Shown here: piece by piece, positions 55,901 through 64,000 of the stretch
Numbering within the stretch: position 1 is the stretch's first letter
Layout: each line of letters opens with the position of its first letter
Assembly: GCF_035582795.1 (NCBI RefSeq)
Contig: NC_134367.1
Coordinates: 7,302,062 to 7,366,061, forward strand
Length of the DNA stretch: 64,000 bases
From: Mycteria americana
Lineage: Eukaryota > Chordata > Aves > Ciconiiformes > Ciconiidae
Direction: 5' to 3'
Made by a program: the position numbers and the translations under genes
The notes under the pieces: model-generated
Told to the model about the DNA's origin: nothing
Seen by the model: only the letters and a program-made list of their open reading frames with translations
Database searches by the model: none

Positions 55901-57231
55901 GGAGAAGGAGGATCAGCAGCAGGCGACAACCTCCTGAGTTGGGTGGGAGATACCCGAGGGTATGAAGTGTCCTCTTTCTACAAAGTCCCTTCCACATGAG
56001 AGGTGTTTGACAACTCATCTGCTTGTGTGCCTGTGCCCTGATGGAGCAGAAGCCTCTGGAAGAGAGGAGTAACACGTTTATAGCTCCTTAAAAAAGGAGG
56101 CAAAGTTAATAGCCTAGTGCTCCTGCATTTGTCCTTCAGATGTGAATGAATCCTAGCAAGGATGGGTGCATGGAAGGGCAAGATGTTCTTCACCCTGGGG
56201 ATGATTTTCAAAAAGTGTTAAGTTTCTAATTGTGGTGTCTTGGATTAACAGCTCAGTTGCACTTTATGGACCTTTCTCCAAAAAAAAAGTGCATTGCCCG
56301 AGTTTGGACCAGGAGATCACTGTCTGATACCCTGCATTCACACTGCGTGTTCTGATTAATGGCAGTAGATAGTTTATGATTAGATATATAGCAACCTCTA
56401 TCAAAAGTGCTGTAATTGGATATTTTGGAGGAAGAGGAATAGCTGTATATGCTTTCACAAGACCCTATGTCAGTATATCCATGTTTTTTCCCTAAAGTGA
56501 CAGTGACTAGCAGCCGCATTGCTTGTTTTGCTCTAAGTTTCTATTGCTGCATAGTAGTTATCTTGGCACGTTCTTGCAGTGGTGAGACCGGGTGGTTTCC
56601 ATGATGAGTCAAGCAATGCAACTGAGCGAGATCAGTGTTTTGCTGGTAACGTGGGCCAGTATCTCGGTGAGCCTTAGACACCTGGAGCTGTCCCAGATTT
56701 CTACCTCACTTAAAGTAACAGCCCTAGGTGGAGTTACATCAGTGATTAAATACAAAATGAATGTGAATTAATTAATGATGAAACATGATGAGCTCAAGGA
56801 TTCCCAGCTGTGAAATGGAATTAGGGCTATGAGCATACAATAAACGTTTAATGACTGCAGAAATTGGAAAAGAATTCAATACAACCCTTTGCCTCAAACC
56901 TGTAGGTGTTCCCAGCCACCTCCCATTCTTTGGCGATATTGATCCAAGTCTTTTGGTTCACTTCTCCTTACCATTTTATTTCCTTACAAGAGCTAATGTT
57001 TGCTAGCTTTAAACCCAGAAAATGCTTTTACTAATACCAGTTGAATTCAAGAGGCTGGCACTAGGTTGTCCTTTAGAGCTAGCTTAGAAATTCAGTGCAT
57101 TAATTTAGCTCTTCCTTTTATGATCTTTTCATAATTAAGTAATGAACCTGCGGACTTCAGAATACAGTAAGGCGAACAAATGTCACAGATGAAAGGGGCA
57201 GCCAGCTGTTTGTCTGTCTGATGCCATCAGA
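52991..57231. other. Intergenic region between CD2AP and ADGRF4
   Basis: No gene is recognised. It contains a (GT)9 repeat and GC-richer islands near 53.2-53.5, 54.3-54.7, 55.4-55.6 and 55.9-56.2 kb. Minus-strand open frames of 119, 140 and 116 codons overlap the islands at 53752-54111, 54299-54721 and 55331-55681. None matches a family I know and no splice chain joins them convincingly. Confidence 0.7.
53522..53539 (+). repeat. (GT)9 microsatellite
   Basis: Eighteen bases of perfect GT repeat. Confidence 0.9.
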
Positions 57232-57233
57232 TG

Positions 57234-57642
57234 ATCATAGAATCACAGAATGCTTTGGGTTGGAAGGGACCTTTACAGGTCATCCAGTCCAACCCCCCTG
57301 CAAGAGCAGGGACATCTTCAACTAGATCAGGTTGCTCAGAGCCCCGTCCAGCCTGACCTTGAATGCTTCCAGGGATGGGGCATCTGCCACCTCTCTGGGC
57401 AACCTGTGCCAGTGCTTCACCACCCTCATTGTAAAAAATATCTTTCTTAAATCCAGTCTAAATCTGCCCTCCCTTAGCTTAAAACCATTGCTCCTTGTCC
57501 TGTCACAACAGGCCTTGCTAAAAAGTCTGTCCCCGTCTTTCCTGTAGGCCCCCTTTAAGTACTGGAAGGCTGCTACGAGGTCTCGCAGCCTTCTCTTCTC
57601 CAAGCTGAACAACCCCAGCTCTCAGCCTGTCCTCGTAGGAGA
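57234..57642 (-). mobile_element. CR1 LINE, 5'-truncated, antisense
   Basis: About 400 bp. It opens with ATCATAGAATCACAGAATG, the reverse complement of the CR1 3' octamer tail. TTGGGTTGGAAGGGACC, TGGGGCATCTGCCACCTCTC and ACAACCCCAGCTCTCAGCCT follow. Well preserved, with an intact 3' end. The complement has a 96-codon open frame with no independent meaning. Confidence 0.97.
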
Positions 57643-58670
57643 AATGATGAGAGCTTGGAGTTTCTTGGATAGAAAAAGACACCTCTGCTCTGTCAGTGCA
57701 GGACTCTTTCTGTTTCAGCATCCTCTGTGCTGATCAGTACGTGGCGGGGAAATTTGAGTGGCTTCTATCAAAGCACGGTGATTTGATGAGCCTTCTCATG
57801 TGTGCATCTTCTGAAATCCAGCCATCATCCTGCTTTGTCACCTTGCATTTGTTACCTGTTTTAGTGTTTTAGCTCACTGTTTTTATGGATTTCATTTTTT
57901 TTAGTGCATGGCTTAATCTACTTATACATCCAGTGATAGAAGGTCAGTGTCTCAATTCTGTTGAATCCACAGCAGCTCTTGTTTTTGCCTTGGACATGTA
58001 TGGCATCTAATAATCAGATTTGACGTAACACATTATTTTTCCTTCATTCCCTTTACTGGATTATTTTCCTCCAGCAAATATGCCTGTAGCAAGTTGCATC
58101 CCAGGATATTAAGCTTTTACCAAGGACTATGGGAAGCTTCATGGAGGGGCAGAGGCCTGAATCCTTCTGCAAAGCAAACAACACTTCAGTCTGGTCCTTG
58201 TTTCTCAGATTTTGATATCCGAGCCCTGAGGGCCCGAGTTTCCTACCTGACATGGCAGGTCTCATCAGGAACTGCCTGAGGAGAGAGAGTAGCAGCGTTG
58301 AACCCAGCGGAGACCAGGCTGTCTTAAATCACTTCAGAAGAGACCCACAGGCTGAACTGCTTTAATAAGCTCTCCACCTCACAGTTTACAGTAAATTATT
58401 AATGCAGTAACTTCCAGTGTTGGACTGATTTTTGTGTGTGTGTGTTTTGTTGTTTTGTTTTGGGTTTTGTTGGTTGGTTTTTTTTTTTTTAAGGTTCACA
58501 AATCGTTCTTGGTAAAAAAGTTAATAAATGATAAATGTCTGAAAATCACCTTCCAGGCCCAGTAAGGACAGTCTTAGTGATGGGTTTAGCTGCTCTCTTA
58601 CTAGCAACCGAACTGTGTTCAAAAGTGGAAACAGAGATGTCTAAACTTCTTTAACGTATCCTTCTTCCAG
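57643..58670. other. Region upstream of ADGRF4 signal-peptide exon
   Basis: Non-coding as far as can be seen, ending in a good acceptor (ATCCTTCTTCCAG). ADGRF4 therefore probably has at least one 5'UTR exon and a promoter further left, perhaps here or in the intergenic region; I could not place them. A T/G-rich low-complexity patch lies at 58430-58492. Confidence 0.6.
58430..58492 (+). repeat. T/G-rich low-complexity patch
   Basis: GTGTGTGTGTG passes into TTTTGTTGTTTTG units and a T12 run. Confidence 0.85.
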
Positions 58671-58772
58671 GAGGAAGGCAGTGAATGTGTGGCGATGGAT
58701 GTGAGGGTAGCCCACTGCCTGCTCCTTTGGGCTGTGCACTTCTTCCCAGCCGTGCCGCGCACTGCTCTCGGG
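58671..58772 (+). CDS. ADGRF4: ADGRF4 signal-peptide exon (5'UTR 58671-58694, coding 58695-58772)
   Basis: An acceptor (CCTTCTTCCAG) precedes 24 nt of leader and an ATG in good context (G at -3 and +4). The 26 codons read MDVRVAHCLLLWAVHFFPAV then PRTALG: a basic residue, a hydrophobic core and small residues near the end, as in a secretory signal. The donor GTAAGT is ideal and leaves phase 0, matching the next exon. An upstream ATG at 58685 is out of frame. There is no sequence match to human, so the call rests on position, phase and signal-peptide form. Confidence 0.72.
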
Positions 58773-61700
58773 GTAAGTTTTACTAGACCAGGTTGCTCAA
58801 ATCCCCATCCTACCTGACCTTGAACGCTTCCAGGGATGGGGCATCCACAACTTCTCTGGGCCAACCTGTGCCAGTGTCTCACCACCCTCATCGTAAAGAA
58901 TTTCATCCTTGTCTGATCTTACTCTGCCTTCTTTCAGTATAAACCCATTGCCTCTTGTCCTGTCACTACAGGAGAAAATACTTTGAAATATTCAATATGT
59001 TCAACAGGCCAAGCAACCTCCAGCACAACTCTTGGAGTGTTAGAAATCTGCTATTCAGCCTGCTCTACCCAGCAATAACAGTGCGATTTCCAAGGCATCG
59101 CGTAGCTGAGCTTTGCTTTCAGACTGACGGGGTTTGGCGGGTTGTAGATGATAGACCATTTGACCAAGCAGTGATGGAAGCTGTTCTGGATTGCACCTGG
59201 CTGTACGACATGCAGTCCCAGCAAGTGGTCCTGCCTGCAGGAGCCCGGTACGCCTGCCTCAGGGTCGCTTCCCAATCGGGAGAAGAACAAAGTGGCTGTT
59301 GGTATTTGTGCAGCTACAGCTTTATCTTACAGTAAAAGTCATATAGACCACATAGTTTCACCAACAAGTCACATATTCTCATCAACGTGAGAAATACTGG
59401 AGAACTTTAAGCCTAATACAGGCTTTTTGACTGAGGAACAACTGCTGGAGGCAGGTGTGATCCTGTCCACTAGCTCAGTATGTCACTTCAGTAGAAGGGT
59501 GCAACTGAAGGCTTAACGTAGAGAGACAAAGTGTTAGTGGACAGTTGTGAAGTGGTCTGTATGAGCAAGGGGCCATGAGCTCTACATTTGGGACCTTGAA
59601 AAGACTTCTGGACCTCAAGAGGACTATTTTCCCTTGAAATCACCTTTCTGGTTTGTGCCAAGGAGTCATCTTTTACTTATTTGTTTTAACATTCAGCCTA
59701 CATTCAACTTTTCCTTATTTTTCAGGTTCTCAGTAAGGAATCAAAGACTGGTAATCAGCAAGGTACAGTGAATAGCTACATGTCTTTTTAATTCTTTGTG
59801 AAATGTTATCAGTTATCAGTACTTTTTGCCCCTGATACTCACCTCATGGACCATGGTGTGCTGTCTCTTACACCTTATAACAATATCTGCTTGACTTTTT
59901 TTCCAGATGGGTGTATAAATCTCATTCCCTGCAAAGATAGCGAAGCTATTTGTATTCAGCCTTGTTCTCCCTCCTTCCGTGGAGAGACAAGCTTTGTCTG
60001 CAAAGACAGAAAATGGCAAATGTTCACAGACGCCTGTGCAAGCCTGGATGTTCAGTCCCTTTTTCAGGTGAGGTAACTGTTATGCATCTACTTTGGCCTA
60101 TACTCATGATTTCTTGCAAAGACACCCCCTTGCTCCATACCTTTTAAATATAGAGCAAAGGGAAGAAGATGGGATCCTAAAACACAGAGTACTTGGATAA
60201 CAGGCTTTGACTTCATCTTAAATCAAGTGATGGGAAATGAATTTGGGAAATTCCTATGTGGAAACGTAACTCAGAAATGAAATTGCTTTGTTCACTTGGC
60301 TGATGTTCTTCACATGGATCTAAACCAAGACAATGATGCACTAGAATGAACCTTAAAAAAGGGCAATGCAAATATCCATAATAATCAGATGATTCATGGT
60401 AAATTCTCCCCCAACTACAAAATAAAGGACCTTGTTGAAGTCACTTCAAGAATAAGGCACTGTATGTAGTTCTGGCCCTTCCTTCATGTGTGTAGTACAA
60501 GCAAGACATTCTTCTCAGGTGAGCTGTGGTCCTGGGCTTCAGGCCATCTGGCACATTCATTGCACACCCCAGCACTATACCTCTTGCCTGGTTGTAGCTG
60601 TCACTTCATTGTCATTCTGTTCATTAATTTTCTCAAATTTATTTTCCTCCCTCCAGAGGATTTCTAAACGTGAACTCGTTCCAAGCTCTGGAGGACATGT
60701 TAGTGTTGCTGGAGGACACCTTCCTTTTGTAGGGGAAGGAAGGCCAGCGCATGGGAAGCCTGGAGATGGAGCAAAACATTTTGGTGCTGATGACCGTGGG
60801 AATAGTAACTGCCGAGCTGATTTTTCATGTATCGTCCCAGACATCCTGTCTTCACCAGCCATTCCAGGAAACATTGCTGATATAGTGGATTTGCTAAAGA
60901 AGATTTCCCTGCTGTTATCAGAGAATGTCAATAGAGGAAAAATGCAGGTATTTACTTTTATGGGCTTCAAGAGGTGTTTCTGAGCTTACCAGAGCTTTCA
61001 TACAGTGTTTTGTCCTTATAGCCACTATCCAATGAAGTGGTGGCTGCAAATCACATGGAGATCACCTGGGAAGAGTTTCAAGAGGGCCATGTTTTATTGT
61101 CAGAGAAAGTAATCTCTCCGTGTGTGGTAAAATCCTCTGTTTCATCCGGGAGTGGAATTTGCTTTCTTTAAAAGCAAAAGTTTGCAGGAACTGCTGTTGT
61201 AGACATGGGAGAGCAGTACAAGGAAGAATTAATTTTTAAAGTATGACGCCGTAGAGAAGGCAGCCATGGAGATGCTGACCCACAGCTGTGTTGTCATGTG
61301 TTGCACAATGGAAACTGAAATATTTCCCTGATGAACTCAGAAATCAGAGAGGTGGGCGAAGAAATGTAGGGAGGGAGATGTAAAGCAGACCTGCATAGCA
61401 GGTCAGCGTCTGGGATAGAACTTAGGTGTCCTGATTTTTGCTTTATACTTGCTTCTCCAAGCACCTTTTGAGCTATGATATGAAGAGGCTAGGACAATTC
61501 TGTTAGTGACTGATGCCAATGAGATGTTTGGGTTTGACTGGGATGGATCGTGGGAACCTGTTCATTGTCAAAGAAGAATATTCCCTTTATAGAAATCACT
61601 CTTGAATTAAATGAGGCTTTCTCTCTGCCAGTGGAATAAGAGTTGGTTTCTTTTAGTAAAAGATATTGATTTAATATAATAATTATATTTTATAAATATT

Positions 61701-63901
61701 TTATATTTTATAAATTGTATAAATAATTTAAGATTTGATATAACTCTTTTTTTCCTTGTTTGTTTCAGAGTTACAGCAAGATAGCAAACCATATTCTGAA
61801 CAGCTCCATCATTTCCAACTGGGCTTTTGTAAGGGACAGAAATGCCAGTTCGGTATTACTGGACTCGGTGAATTTATTTGCTGGGAATCTTCTTCTAAGG
61901 AATGAGTCGGAAAGTATACAGGAACACTTCATCTCTACAAAAGGCTACAGCATACATAAAAATACTTCAGGGAAGAGCTTTGATTTTTCTATGGAGTTCA
62001 ATAACACAGGCAATATCACTGGGCACGTGGTCATTCCAGAAGAAGAGCTTTTGAAGTTACCCAGGACTTCCAAAGCCATCAGCATTGCATTTCCAACGCT
62101 TGGAGCCATTATAGAAACCAGCCGGTTGGACCCTGGTTTTGTGAACGGAATGGTGTTATCGGTGTCTCTGCCAGAAGAGCTCCAGCATATCTTTCTCACC
62201 TTCGAAAAGATGAATAAACTGGAGAACGTCAAGGCTCATTGTGTTGGGTGGCACTCTACTGAAAGGAGATGGGATAACAGGGCATGCACAGTGAAGTCCG
62301 ACAACATCAGCAGTGTTGTTTGCGTCTGCAAGCATCACCGTCAGACATTCAAATCCTTCTCCATTTTGATGTCTCCCACCATGCTGCGAAATGCAGCGTT
62401 GGATTACATTACACGTGTAGGGTTAGGCCTTTCCATTTTCAGCTTGGTTCTCTGCCTTATCATCGAGACTGTTGTCTGGCATCACGTTACAAAAACTGAA
62501 ATAACCTACATGCGCCATTTTTGTTTGGTCAACATTGCTACATCGCTTCTCATTGCTGATGTTTTGTTCATCTTAGCGGCTATTGTGCACAATACAGTCC
62601 TAAACTACCAGTTGTGTGTAGCAGCCACTTTTTTCCTTCACTTTTTCTATCTTGCCTTGTTTTTTTGGATGTTTACCCTGGGCCTCTTGATTCTATATGG
62701 ATTATTATTAATTTTTTTTAAGATAACAAGATCTGTATTCATAGCTACAGCATTCTCTATTGGATATGGATGTCCCTTGGTGATATCTATCCTCACTGTT
62801 GCTATTACTGAACCAAAAAATGGGTATTTAAGGAGTGGAGCCTGCTGGCTCAATTGGTGTAAAACGAAAGCGCTTCTGGCCTTTGTCGTACCCGCTCTGA
62901 GCATCATCGTTGTGAACGTGGTGGTGGTGGTGGTGGTTGTGGTGAAGACTGGGAGATCCTCTATTGGAGATGGCTGCAAGTCACAAGATTTGAGCAACAT
63001 GATCCGAATTAGCAAAAACGTGGCGCTTCTGACACCTCTTCTGGGTGTCACCTGGGGGTTTGGATTAGCAACGATTGTCGACAGTCACTCTCTGGCATTC
63101 CATGTTACGTTTGCGCTACTGAACGCCTTCCAGGTAAGGTCTGCGAGACGGGGAATAGTGTGCCCTCAGACTCTGAGCCTGGGAAAAGGCAGCAGATCAA
63201 ACAGAGGCTGGCAGCATGCATTGTGTGTGAAAAACAGGACCTAAGCTTTCCTTTCGACTCAACTATTTTACACGGTGCACGCACTAGGTATCCTGCGTTG
63301 ACATAGTAAATGCAGATGGGTAATGGAACAAACTAGTTGGTGTAAAGTGTGATGAAGAATTAAGATGATGAATTTATGTTAAACATAAAATACACTGGTT
63401 AATGTCCAGTAACTGCAAAGATGTCTCATCCTTATCAATTAACAAATACACAGAAAATTCTCGCTTGCCATTGAAGATGGTTTTGTTTAACTCATCAGTA
63501 TAAGCATTCGATGTTATCTTACATACTGTTGTATACCCAGTCTGCCTTAGCTCTTCTTGGCTAATACTGCTACTGAGTGGGTTGAGAAAGTCCTGGTATG
63601 TAACCCATCAGCCCAGTTCATAATCAGAATTAGCACGGGTTATACATCCATTCTTGACATTCCCAGAGAGCTTGTGTAACCTGGGTGGATAAACTCATTT
63701 TGCGCATTGCCGTTATCTGAGTCATAAGTGATGAGATCGATTACACTACTAAAAACATTATTTTATCTATCCTTAAGGAAATAGTATCTAGATGCATTTT
63801 CTTAAATGTGCTTCATGTGCTTATGCTGTTTTTTTTTAACTGGTTTCATAATTTTTTAGGGATTCTTCATCCTGTTGTTTGGGACACTTCTGGACAGAAA
63901 G
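58695..63901 (+). CDS. ADGRF4: ADGRF4 (GPR115), adhesion GPCR F4, spliced coding region (3' end outside window)
   Basis: Six exons (58695-58772, 59726-59762, 59907-60067, 60657-60947, 61769-63133, 63860-63901) join in frame to 1974 nt, 658 codons. The order is signal peptide (1-26), a small Cys-containing N-terminal segment, GAIN domain (about 150-386) with GPS, then the 7TM (about 399-658). Matches to ADGRF4 include ISNWAF, SVNLFA, KAISIAFPTLGAI, LVLCLIIE and a TM6 core TPLLGVTWGFG. The human protein is 695 residues, so about 40 C-terminal residues lie beyond the window. This is a plasma-membrane receptor with no well-established ligand. It lies 3' of CD2AP as in mammals. ADGRF2 is the main alternative; ADGRF1 is less likely because its cleavable GPS is not kept here. 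Confidence 0.85.
58779..58972 (-). mobile_element. CR1 LINE fragment, antisense, lacking its 3' end
   Basis: ACTAGACCAGGTTGCTCAAA, CTTCCAGGGATGGGGCATCC, CTGTGCCAGTGTCTCACCAC and TTGTCCTGTCACTACAGG match CR1. The usual 3' part (CATAGAATCAT... to the first TCTAGTCCAACC block) is missing on the left, where the ADGRF4 splice donor stands. CR1 normally keeps its 3' end, so the edge is a secondary breakpoint. Confidence 0.93.
58955..59335 (+). other. Unidentified protein-like open frame inside ADGRF4 intron
   Basis: 126 codons without a stop. The first few overlap the end of the CR1 fragment and the start is not a convincing initiator. From about 59085 the translation looks protein-like (ELCFQTDGVWRVVDDRPFDQ, VLDCTWLYDMQSQQVVLPAG), with balanced composition and higher GC than the surroundings. 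I do not recognise a family. It could be an exon fossil, a piece of a mobile element or chance. No clear ADGRF4-compatible splice donor follows it. Confidence 0.3.
59726..59762 (+). CDS. ADGRF4: ADGRF4 exon 2 (N-terminal micro-exon)
   Basis: The exon is 37 nt, phase 0 entry, leaving one base. It encodes VLSKESKTGNQQ, resembling human SPEGKPKTGRIQ directly before the Cys-rich segment. Acceptor TTATTTTTCAG, donor GTACAG. Confidence 0.78.
59907..60067 (+). CDS. ADGRF4: ADGRF4 exon 3 (Cys-containing N-terminal segment)
   Basis: The exon is 161 nt, completes an Asp codon and ends in phase 0. It encodes DGCINLIPCKDSEAICIQPC, then RGETSFVCKDRKWQMFTDAC and a segment ending SLFQ. Six cysteines and the order C..C..QPC..F.GE..F.C..KWQ...(T/A)C match human ADGRF4 (QPCAKDFHGEIGFTCNQKKWQ). 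Acceptor TTTTTTTCCAG, donor GTGAGG. Confidence 0.88.
60068..60656 (+). other. ADGRF4: ADGRF4 intron 3
   Basis: 589 bp; splice signals only. A strong pyrimidine tract (ATTTTCCTCCCTCCAG) precedes exon 4. Confidence 0.85.
60657..60947 (+). CDS. ADGRF4: ADGRF4 exon 4 (start of GAIN domain)
   Basis: The exon is 291 nt, phase 0 at both ends. The first two thirds (RISKRELVPSSGGHVSVAGG...) are Gly-rich and not conserved with human. The end, IPGNIADIVDLLKKISLLLS plus ENVNRGKMQ, matches human SGNIAFIVELLKNISTDLSD NVTREKMK and begins the helical part of GAIN. Acceptor CCTCCCTCCAG, donor GTATTT. Confidence 0.88.
60948..61768 (+). other. ADGRF4: ADGRF4 intron 4
   Basis: 821 bp. The 100 bp before the acceptor (about 61665-61750) are almost pure A/T with repeated TATTTTATAAAT motifs. 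Confidence 0.85.
61665..61745 (+). repeat. A/T-only patch with TATTTTATAAAT repeats
   Basis: Nearly all A and T, with TATTTTATAAAT-type units repeated in tandem, ending shortly before the acceptor tract. Confidence 0.8.
61769..63133 (+). CDS. ADGRF4: ADGRF4 exon 5 (GAIN, GPS and TM1-TM7)
   Basis: The exon is 1365 nt, 455 codons, phase 0 at both ends. It starts SYSKIANHILNSSIISNWAF (human SYSEVANHILDTAAISNWAF) and contains several N-glycosylation sequons. The GPS motif runs from CVGWHSTERRW (about residue 347) to CVCKHHRQTFKSFSILMSP (62321-62377). The Cys and Trp framework is kept, but the His-Leu|Thr cleavage triad is replaced. TM1 is near LGLSIFSLVLCLIIE, TM3 LCVAATFFLHFFYL, ECL2 ACWLNW (disulfide partner of the TM3 Cys), TM5 IIVVN plus nine Val, TM6 VALLTPLLGVTWGFGLA, TM7 start FHVTFALLNAFQ. 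One long exon for GPS plus 7TM is typical of ADGRF2/ADGRF4. Donor GTAAGG. Confidence 0.96.
63134..63859 (+). other. ADGRF4: ADGRF4 intron 5
   Basis: 726 bp; no repeat or coding signal is seen. The open frame of exon 5 runs about 37 codons past the donor by chance. Confidence 0.88.
63860..63901 (+). CDS. ADGRF4: ADGRF4 exon 6 (end of TM7)
   Basis: The exon is 42 nt, phase 0 at both ends. It encodes GFFILLFGTLLDRK, matching human GFFILLFGTIMDHK directly after NAFQ. The donor is AAG|GTACTT. The remaining C-terminal tail exon lies beyond the window. Confidence 0.95.
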
Positions 63902-64000
63902 GTACTTGGGTCACTTCAGCATTTATTCTGGATTATATGAACATTTTCTACAGTCTGAGAAACTGCTCCCTTTATTCATTTATTTATTTATTTTTAAATC
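63902..64000 (+). other. ADGRF4: ADGRF4 intron 6 (start)
   Basis: Intronic sequence to the window edge, ending in an ATTTATTTATTTATTTTT-like stretch. Confidence 0.8.

Larger units (their letters stand above)
58773..59725 (+). other. ADGRF4: ADGRF4 intron after signal-peptide exon
   Basis: 953 bp. An antisense CR1 fragment fills about 58779-58972, starting directly at the donor. A 126-codon protein-like open frame follows at 58955-59335. The acceptor is CTTATTTTTCAG. Confidence 0.75.

Noticed and set aside
1..64000. Search for a new defence, mobile or RNA-based system
   Set aside because: All strong signals are explained by two ordinary vertebrate genes and common avian repeats; no CRISPR, toxin-antitoxin, phage or operon structure is present.

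Overview
This is a piece of a vertebrate nuclear genome, almost certainly a bird. Coding exons are short, bounded by GT-AG introns and separated by AT-rich introns. The dispersed repeats are CR1 LINE fragments with the typical ATTCTATG-type tails, plus a piece of an ERVL-type LTR that I recognise from avian genomes. No operons, prokaryotic genes, CRISPR arrays or plasmid functions are present.

Layout, all genes on the + strand. (1) 1-49965 and a 3'UTR to about 53 kb hold the 3' part of CD2AP, the CD2-associated SH3 adaptor. Sixteen coding exons join in frame to 587 codons plus a TGA stop. They correspond to exons 3-18 of the 18-exon vertebrate gene; the first SH3 domain lies to the left of the window. 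The exons give SH3-2, SH3-3, proline-rich segments, the capping-protein-interaction motif and the C-terminal coiled coil. (2) About 53-58.6 kb is intergenic, with one well-preserved antisense CR1. (3) 58671-63901 holds an adhesion GPCR of subfamily VI, best matching ADGRF4 (GPR115). A signal-peptide exon, two small N-terminal exons, a GAIN-domain exon, one 1365-bp exon carrying the rest of GAIN, the GPS and most of the 7TM, and a short TM7 exon join in frame to 658 codons. The C-terminal tail lies beyond the right edge. The CD2AP-ADGRF neighbourhood matches the mammalian order, except that no ADGRF2 copy is seen between the two.

The two genes are not known to act together. CD2AP links membrane receptors to actin and endocytosis. 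ADGRF4 is an orphan-type receptor whose proteolysis site looks non-cleavable here.

I did not find a new molecular system. The observations most worth checking are: a CR1 fragment that meets the ADGRF4 signal-peptide exon at its splice donor; a nine-valine tract coded by a GTG repeat in TM5; the loss of one of CD2AP's proline-rich SH3 ligands; a sense-strand-only pattern of long T and C homopolymers across CD2AP; and an unidentified protein-like open frame at 58955-59335. Identifications rest on reading translations against remembered family sequences; no database search was possible.
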